Notes under the pieces: model-generated
The model's input: only the letters and a program-made list of their open reading frames with translations
What the model was told of the DNA's origin: nothing
Database searches by the model: none
Translations under genes and position numbers: made by a program
Assembly (NCBI GenBank): GCA_038231495.1
Contig: JBBRLG010000299.1
Location: forward strand, 1 to 8,975
Direction: 5' to 3'
DNA from: JBBRLG01 sp038231495
Lineage (GTDB): Bacteria > Planctomycetota > Planctomycetia > Gemmatales > Gemmataceae
Length of the DNA: 8,975 nt
Part shown: positions 1-7,000 of the stretch, one piece after another
Position numbering within the stretch: the stretch's first letter is position 1
Layout: the number at the start of each line of letters is the position of its first letter

Positions 1-67
1 GAAGCGCGAAGCAAGGGCGAGCAGCGTAATTCCCAGCACTTGCCTGCTCGCCCTTGCTTCGCGCTTC
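1..67. repeat. 24-bp perfect inverted repeat with a 19-base spacer
   Basis: Positions 1-24 (GAAGCGCGAAGCAAGGGCGA, then GCAG) are the exact reverse complement of 44-67. The spacer is 25-43. The left arm starts at the first base of the window and the right arm is followed by GGGCTCGCC, so the palindrome may continue outside. The arm resembles a dispersed intergenic repeat I recall from planctomycete genomes (the 'GCCCGAAGCGC...GCGAGGGC' type), here present twice in head-to-head orientation. It could form a large cruciform or RNA hairpin. Family assignment is from memory. Confidence 0.8.
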
Positions 68-108
68 GGGCTCGCCGGGCCGCAAACGTCTTAAGTTAAT
101 GCCATTCG

Positions 109-138
109 GGACGCAGCTCTTTTTATGAGCTTGCGTCC
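109..138. repeat. Bulged hairpin with a T-rich loop
   Basis: GGACGCA at 109-115 pairs with TGCGTCC at 132-138, and GCTC at 116-119 pairs with GAGC at 127-130, leaving T131 as a single-base bulge and TTTTTAT (120-126) as the loop. That gives 11 pairs in total. No T-run follows on either strand, so a terminator role is not supported. It may be a structured part of a longer 3' untranslated region or a small palindromic element. Confidence 0.5.
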
Positions 139-170
139 TCGTTGACCGCGCGGCAGGGGACGCCCTCCCC

Positions 171-317
171 ACCCTTGCCAAAGCGCAAGAACTTGGCAAG
201 GGTCGGATTTTGGCACGCCGCGACCGTCAGGAGCAGGCAGCGGCGCTGATAGACCCTTGCCAAAGGCTTGGCAAACAGTGGAGAGGGTGGGTGGCAAGCG
301 TCTATTTGGCAAGGGTC
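171..317. repeat. Cluster of five TGGCAAGSGTC copies in both orientations, forming nested inverted repeats
   Basis: The core TGGCAAG(G/C)GTC occurs on the plus strand at 194-204, 292-302 and 307-317, and in reverse complement at 171-180 (ten bases) and 252-262. Two perfect long pairings follow: 171-181 with 193-203 (11 bp, 11-base loop) and 252-264 with 305-317 (13 bp, 40-base loop). A further short one is 257-263 with 268-274 (7 bp, 4-base loop), which competes with the 13-bp pairing. This density is far above chance and points to a repeat family or a structured regulatory/termination region. Nothing here encodes a convincing protein. Confidence 0.75.
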
Positions 318-378
318 CCTTTGGTGCCAGCCGGGTGTGCGTAACTTTCGTGCCGAGGTAATAGCCGCGCCGAATGCT

Positions 379-408
379 TGGGGGTCAGGATCGGAATCCT
401 GACCCCCA
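379..408 (-). terminator. Perfect 13-bp hairpin 19 bases after the stop codon, probable transcription terminator without a T-run
   Basis: Positions 379-391 (TGGGGGTCAGGAT) pair perfectly with 396-408 (ATCCTGACCCCCA) around a 4-base loop CGGA. Read in the direction of the gene, the hairpin starts 19 bases after the TGA. A U-tract is missing: the next bases on the minus strand are AAGCATTCGG. It could be a U-less terminator, an mRNA-stabilising 3' hairpin, or a copy of a dispersed palindromic element. The stem is very strong, so a 3'-end role is the best guess. Confidence 0.6.
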
Positions 409-427
409 GCTCAAGGCGTGAGTCGGG

Positions 428-1057
428 TCAACCATTCAAGAAGTTCTTCCAGTACGTCAACTCGTCCACCTTGGCCGCGCGGAACAGCACGTCCAGGTAC
501 GCCTCCCGCACCCACCGCGCCGGGTTGCCCGCCGCGCCGTTCATCTTGCCGTAATACTCCACCGAACCCACGAAGCCGGAGTTGATGTCCTCCGTCGTGC
601 CGCCCGCGTTGAAGATGTTCACCCAGTAATTCAAGCCGTCTTTGTCCGCGGGACGCTCCAGCAGCGTCAGGTACGTGGCCGACACCCGGTTTTGCAGCCG
701 CTCCAGGCTCGTCGTGAAGCCCAGCGCCACCAGCGTCGGGTCCAGGCCGGCCGCCAGTTGGCCCAGCCAGTAGGCTTCGCCGTTGGGGTCCGGGGCGCGG
801 ACGAGCAGGTCCTGGTAGATACCGTCGATCCACGCCTTGCCGACGCTGCCGAAGCGGCCGATGTACTCCTTGGAGTCGATGAAGCCCGCCTCGATCTGCT
901 CCTGTTTCAGACCCTTGGTGTGGTCCGCCTGGTACGCCTTCATCTTATCGACCCAGCCCTTGACCTCGTCGTCAGACGGCTTGCGTCGTAGGTAGTGGTC
1001 GTAGGCGTTGCGCACGAACTGCTGGTAGTGCTCGTCGCTGGTGCCGAAGCCGATGCC
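428..1057 (-). other. C-terminal DUF4214 repeats, about 3.5 units (residues 2636-2844)
   Basis: Four repeats of about 45-57 residues share the pattern (V/I)-x-x-x-Y-x-x-(L/Y)-L-x-R-x-x-(D/S)-x-x-(E/G)-x-x-x-W, followed by a G-F-x-x-S-x-E-Y helix. The units begin at about residues 2648 (NAYDHYLRRKPSDDE), 2711 (WIDGIYQDLLVRAPDPNGEA), 2759 (ATYLTLLERPADKDGLNYW) and 2817 (AYLDVLFRAAKVDELTYW). The last unit ends at WKNFLNG, before its G-F-x-x-S-x-E-Y half. DUF4214 is a helical domain of unknown function, often at the C-terminus of large secreted bacterial proteins alongside calcium-binding repeats. A role in retention or export at the cell surface is plausible but unproven. Confidence 0.85.
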
Positions 1058-4000
1058 GGCCTTCTGCAACGTCACCAGCTTCGGCGTGGCGTTGGGCACC
1101 ACCGGCAGGTTGTCGTCCAGGATCGTAACCGTGGTCGAAATCTGTGACCCCAGGGCCGCCCCGCCGGTCGGGCTGCGGAGCGTCACGACGAACGACTTGT
1201 TCTCCTCGACCAAGTTGTCGGCGGTCATCGCAAAGGTGATGTTCTTTTGCGTGTCGCCGGGGTTGAACGTCACGGTGCCGTCCATCACGCCCGTGAAGTC
1301 GGCATTCGGCACGGCCTGGTACTTGGTCCGCAGGCTGCTCGCGATCGACACGTCGTACGCGACGGTCACAAGCCCGGCGGTGCCGGCGGTGCGGTTGACG
1401 GTCAGGGTGATGGTCCCGTTCTTTTCGTCGAAACTGTACGCGGCGGCGCTGAACGCCAGCTGGCCGTTCGCGGCGGACGCGGTTGCCACGACGATGTTCT
1501 TATTGCCTTTCAAAGACTTGCCCGCCGGAATGGTCAGCACCCCGTTGTTGCCGACGGCGTCCTTGAGCGTCGCGCCGGCGGCGAGGGCCAGCGGCGACGT
1601 GGTGTCCAGCGGGTTGGCCGCTTGCCCGGCCGCGACGGTGTAGGTGCCCGACGCCGTCGTCGCGTTTGTAAACGGCGCGACCGTGACCGTGCCGCCGTCG
1701 TTGAGCGCGATAGTCAAATTACCGCCGGCCAGCGTCACGGCCTCGGTGAACGTGACCGTCACGTTGATCGCGGACCCCGCCCCGTAGGTGCCGTTCGCCG
1801 TCGTCGAAGAAACCGCGGCGACGGTCGGCGCGACGGCATCGACTGTCGTCGTCGTTTGAGCCGCGGTAGGGGTCGCCTGGCGGTGGCCGACGTTGTCGGT
1901 GGCGACACTATAGAAGCCGTAGGTGTGGCCGTTGACGCCGGTGAACGGCGCGGAGGTCGCCGCGGTGCCGGTCTGGAAGGGCGTGAACGCAGAGCCGTTG
2001 TCGGAAACGAACACGTCGTAGGTCGCGATGCCGGAGCCGCCGGCTTCATCGCTGCCCGCCCACGCGACCGTGAAGCTGCCGGGGCTGGCGGCGGGCAGGG
2101 CGGTGGCACTGCTCGCCGGCGAGCCGGCGTCGATGGTGTTGAGGTCTTGCTTGGCCAGGTCAACACCCTTGCTCGGGTCGTGCGGGTCCTTCTGGTCCGT
2201 GGCGATGATCGGGTTGCCGTCGAACTTGATCAGGGCCACGTTTTGGATCGTCGTGCCGGTGGGCAGACTCGGCTTGAGCTTGACGATGTAGCTGAAATGT
2301 CCCAGCCCCTGGCCCGTGCCATTTTCCGGCGGCAAGAACCCGGTGAGGACGTCGGGCGGCAATTGCGTATTCGGATCGATCGATTGGAACGTCGCGTAGA
2401 CCTGGCCGGAATCGGAATGGAGGCCCAGCTCGATCTGCACCTGGAACGTCTTGCCGTTCTGCGTCACGTCGACCGTCGTCTGATAGTGCTGCGTCCCGGC
2501 AGGGATGGCGAGGAGCGTGTCGCCGAAGCCGACCTCGGTGAGGGTGAAGCTGTTCAGGTCGAAATTGGCGTCAAGGGTGTCGGTGACGGTCACGCGCTGG
2601 GCGGGGGCCGTCGCGGTGGGGTCATTCTCGAAATCAATGCGATAGGGCATCGCCTGGCCGGTGGCGGCAATAAACCCGGCGGTGCCAAAGCCGACCGGCC
2701 CGGTCTTGGCATTGGGGTCTTTGGACCCGACAACCTTGGACTGCGTATTGCCATTACCTGTAACGCGATCCCACAACCGCAGCGCGCTGTCAAAGAAGGT
2801 GTTGACGACCCTTTCGCCGGCGGTCCCCTTTAGGACGCCGTGGATGATTGATTCGTTGACATAACTCCCGAAGCTGTAACCCGCGGTAAACGCACCGACG
2901 ACCGCGCCACCGGCTCCAAGGCTGACGCCCAGCGCCGGTGCGCCGGCAAAGGTGTAATACAGCCCAACCCCGTTCGCGACCTGGCCGGCGGTCGCGGCAG
3001 TCTGGGCGCGATAGTAGTCGTAGCGGTTTTTGTCGTAAAGCTCGCCGATCGTATCGACGCCATTCTTCGCCTTGATGCCGTTGACGACCGTGTCGTAAAC
3101 GGCCCCGGCGGCACCGGCCGCCAGCCCTTTTCCGCCGACGGCGAGGTCCTTGGCAAGCTGCTCCCCCTCCGCGACGGTCAGGCCGGTCGTAAGCGCGCTC
3201 TTGATGCCGCCGAAAGGCAAGCCGGCGACGCCGCCGCCCAGTCCGAGCAAGGTATTGTTGCCCACACCGCCGTGATTGCCGTCCAGCCAATCGAAGGCCG
3301 GCGAGCCGTTGACGATGGCGTTTTCAATGCCATAAGCCACGTTCAATACCAACCCGGCGGGACTGTTTTCGATCACCTGTAAGGCGTTATCCCCAAAGCT
3401 GCCGCCGCCGAAGCCGGGGACGGGAACGCTTTGAACCCCCAGCCCCCCCAGGAACTGGAACGGGTTGCCGAGGTTACCGGTGCCGACCGGACTGCCGGTC
3501 GGGGAGAACGAACTATAGTCCGCCGTCAAGGCGCCGGTCGGGTCGGTGGTCCCGACTTCACTGCCCCGGCCGTCGGGGGTGAAGTAGGTCGCCGTGCCCC
3601 CGCCGTTGACACTCGACGCCAAACCGTCGCCGTAGATGTTGTGGGCAATCGTCGCCCCCGCACCGGTGAATTGGCCGATCAGGGTGCCCGTGCCGGCAAG
3701 ATCATAGGTGTAAGTGGTCGAATTTCCTCCGGACGCTACGGCCCCAAGGTTTCCCAGGGGGTTGTAGGCATAGGTCGTGGCGGCCCCCCCTTGAGTCGCG
3801 CTGGTAAGCCGGTTGCCGTCGTCGGCGGTGTACGTGGTGCTTTGGCCGCCGCCGGTCTTCGACAGGAGGTTGCCGTCCGCGTCGTAGGCCAGGTGCGTGC
3901 CGTTGATGTCCGTGTACTGCCCGCGGGCGTTCGCCGCCAGCGTCGTCGTTTTGCCGTTCTCGACCGCTTGCGTTAGGAGGCCGTTCTGGTCGTACGAGTA

Positions 4001-7000
4001 CGACAAGTCCTGGTTGGCAATCGCGCCGTTGGTGGAGGCGAAGGTGGCGTGTACCACATTGCCGTTGTTGTCGTAGGTGTAATTCCACGTTCCGTCTTTC
4101 GTGGCCGTGGACGTCGCCCGGCCGAGCGCGTCCGAGCTGTAGGTGAACGAGGACAGCGTTTGACTTGCCGGCCCGGTGTTGACGACCTTTTGGAGTTTGC
4201 CGTCGGCGGCGTAGGTGTAGGTCGTGGCCGTGTTGTTGCCGCGCGTCCTTTTCACCAGCAGGTTCTTGTCATCGTAGCTGTATTGTTCGACCGTGTTGCC
4301 GGCGGCGTCGGACACCTTACCCAGGCGGCCGCTGGGGTCGTAAGAGTAGTTCGCCTGGACGCCTGTCTGGTCGGCCAAGGACGTGCGCCGGCCGACCGAA
4401 TCGTAGCCGTACGAAACGAAGGTGTTGTTCGGCGCCGTGACCTTGGTGACGCGCCCCGCACCGTCATAGCCGACGGTCGTCGTGCCCGTCGGGTTCGTCG
4501 CGGTCATCAGATTGCCCTTGGGGTCGTAGACGTAGGTCGTGGCGGTCCCGTCGGCAAAAGTTTGCGAAGTGATGCGGCCGGCGGCGTCAAAGGCGTTGGT
4601 GATCGCGTGCTGCCGGGCGTTGGTGTCCACGAGCGCATTGCCCTTGGCGTCCCGCTGCACGCTAAATGTCGTGCCGTCCGGGTTGAGCAAACGGGTGGCG
4701 TTGTCGTGCGCGTCGTACGTCACCTGATAGGCGTTGCCCTTGGCGTCCTTGAACACCGTCGGCAAGGACGACAGGGGGTCGTAGGCGATGGTGGAGGTGT
4801 TGCCCAGGTGATCGGTGCTTTGGGTCAGGCGGCCCTTCGCGTCGTACTGGTTGGTTTCCAACTGCCCCAGGGCGTTCGTGTCGGAGATAATATGGCCGAA
4901 CTGGTCGTAGTTGATGACGGTGACGTTGTGGCTGGCGTCTTCGATCCGGGAGGCCGTGCCGTGTTGGTTGTACGACGCGGTGACGGTCGCGCCGGCGGAG
5001 TTGGTTTGCGCGACCTGGCCCACGGCCCCGTAGGTATAGGTCATGCTGTTGGCGTTGGCGTCGGCCGCTACCTTGGCCAGCCGCCCCTGCGCGTCGTACG
5101 AGAGGAACTGGTGCGTGCCGTCGGCGTACCCGACGGACGCCAGGGCGTGCATGGCCGCCGGGCTGCCACTGGACACGTAAGTGTAGGTGACCGTCTGGCC
5201 GGCGGGGTTGGTGACCGACAGCAAGTGCTCGGCACTGGCGTCGTAAGCGTAGGTCGTCGTGCGGCCGAATGAGTCCAGGATCGTGGTAATGCGGCCCTGC
5301 GGGTTGTAGGTGAACTGCAAGCTGCCGGCGTTGGAATTGGTCAGGCTGGTCAACAGCGCGCCGGTGTAGCCGGCGGTGGTGCGGTTGCCGTTGGCGTCCT
5401 GGACGTACGCCAGCCGGCCGTTCGCGCCGTAGTGGTTGACGATGCTGCCGTCTTCCTGGATTTCGTAGGCGCCGCCACCGAGGTTGCGGAGGACGCCGCG
5501 GTCGCCGGGCACTGCCAGATAGCCGCCGCGGCTGTCCGGTTGGAAGTAGCGCTGGGGGCCGGAGGGGTCGGTGATGGACACCGTGCCGTCGGCCGCCACG
5601 GCGAGGGAGTTGAGCCAGCCGTCACTCCAGGACCAGCCGCGGCCGAACGGGCCGACGGCAAAGCGGCTGGTAATGAGTTGGTTGTAACTGCGGTCCACGG
5701 CGAGCGGCAGCCCGGTGGTGACCAGGCCGGCGTCGATCACGGGGGCGACGGTCCCCATCGGGTTGGGGTTGTTGGCCAACTGCATGGCAAAGGTTAACAA
5801 TTCGTTGATGTCCGTGACGTGTTGGCCGAGCGACCCGAGGTAGGCGGCATAATTGTCGAGCATGGTCACGAGCGAGCCGTAGGTGCTGCCCGTCTGCGCC
5901 TGGACGTTCGGCACGACGGCGGCCCAGGCGTCGGCGGCGATGGAGGGCGGCCGGAGTTGGTCCTGGACGGAAGTCAGGTCAAACGGCACCGTGCTGCTCG
6001 TGGTCAGCACGTTCAGGCCGTAATTAAACGCCGGATACCGGAAGTCCCAGGGCTGCTGCCAACCCGCGTAATAGACGGGCACGCGGACCTTCTCGCCGGG
6101 CTGGAGGACGCCCGGCTGCGCGCCGCTGGCGAGGAACTGAATCGTGTGGCTGAAGCCTTGCGGAAGGGCCGACGTCCAATAACCCTGCGCCACCAGCGAC
6201 GGGTCCAGGGTGAAGAAAGCGCCCTGGGTCGTCGTGCCGTCCGCGTGCGTCTGGCTGGCGTAGAGCTGGACGACCGGGGCCGGCATGGCGACATCGCCGT
6301 CGTTGCGGTACTCGACGTACAGTGTGTTGGCAATGTGATAGCCCATCGTCGAGGGAACGTCGACGTTGGCGTGGAAATCGGGGTGGCCGCCCTGGACCAT
6401 GGTAAAAGCGGTGGGCAGCGTGGCCGTTTTGGTCCCCTCGGTCACCTTGACGGAGTAAGTGCCGGCCGGCACCGTGCCGGCGGTGAACGTCGCCCGCAAC
6501 TGGGTCGGCAGGTCGAAGGTCGTCGAGGCGGCGGTGTAGGCGGTCGCGCCGGCCACCAGGCTGACGACGGCGGTGTTGTCGAACCCCAGGCCGGCGAGGG
6601 TCAGCGTCGCGTCCGCACTGTTGCCGGCGTGGTCGGGCGTGACCCCGGTCAAGAACACGCTGGCCTGGTTGGCCGTCAACGTCAAGCCGCCGGCGCTGGG
6701 GGCGGCCTCGGTGTAGACGAGAACGTAGTAAGTGCCCGGCGGGGCCGTGGGAATCAACAGCAGCTGGTTGGCGCTCGCCGCCGGGGACGACGAGTACAGG
6801 GCACTGCCGCGCGTCGGGACGCTACCCAGGCTGACGTAGACCTCGTTGCGGTCGGTGGCGTTCCCGTCCTGGAGTGTGATCCGGATTTGCCCGGCCTGCG
6901 CGACGCTCAGCTGGAACAGCTGCGACTGCCCGCCGCCCGCGACCGACACGCTCAACGGCGTCTCCAGCACCAGCGGCGTGGCCGCCGTCTGGGCGACCTG

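Larger units (their letters stand above)
1..427. other. 427-base intergenic region, no gene seen
   Basis: The region between the stop codon of the giant gene and the left window edge holds no credible open reading frame, tRNA or rRNA. Short reading frames exist, the longest being 73 codons on the minus strand (312-91) from a TTG, but it runs through the inverted repeats and has low-complexity Arg/Pro-rich content. The stretch is dominated by the hairpins and repeats listed separately. No promoter for a neighbouring gene was recognised. Confidence 0.7.

Noticed and set aside
91..312. A 73-codon minus-strand frame in the intergenic region
   Set aside because: It starts at a TTG, passes through the inverted repeats and has an Arg/Pro-rich low-complexity translation with no recognisable pattern.
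171..317. CRISPR array
   Set aside because: The repeats are only about 11 bases, lie in both orientations and have irregular spacing; there are no unique spacers of constant length and no cas genes.
2830..3290. Alternative minus-strand frames over the post-core segment, considered as a frameshifted second half of the RHS core
   Set aside because: Their translations are Arg-rich and contain no R-Y-Y-D-P, G-R-F or D-P-x-G motif, so they do not supply the missing core half.
3593..5431. Direct DNA repeats within the YD region as a recent tandem duplication
   Set aside because: The similarity is at the protein motif level (Y-D-x-x-G-R); the units are divergent at the DNA level and no long identical tract was seen.
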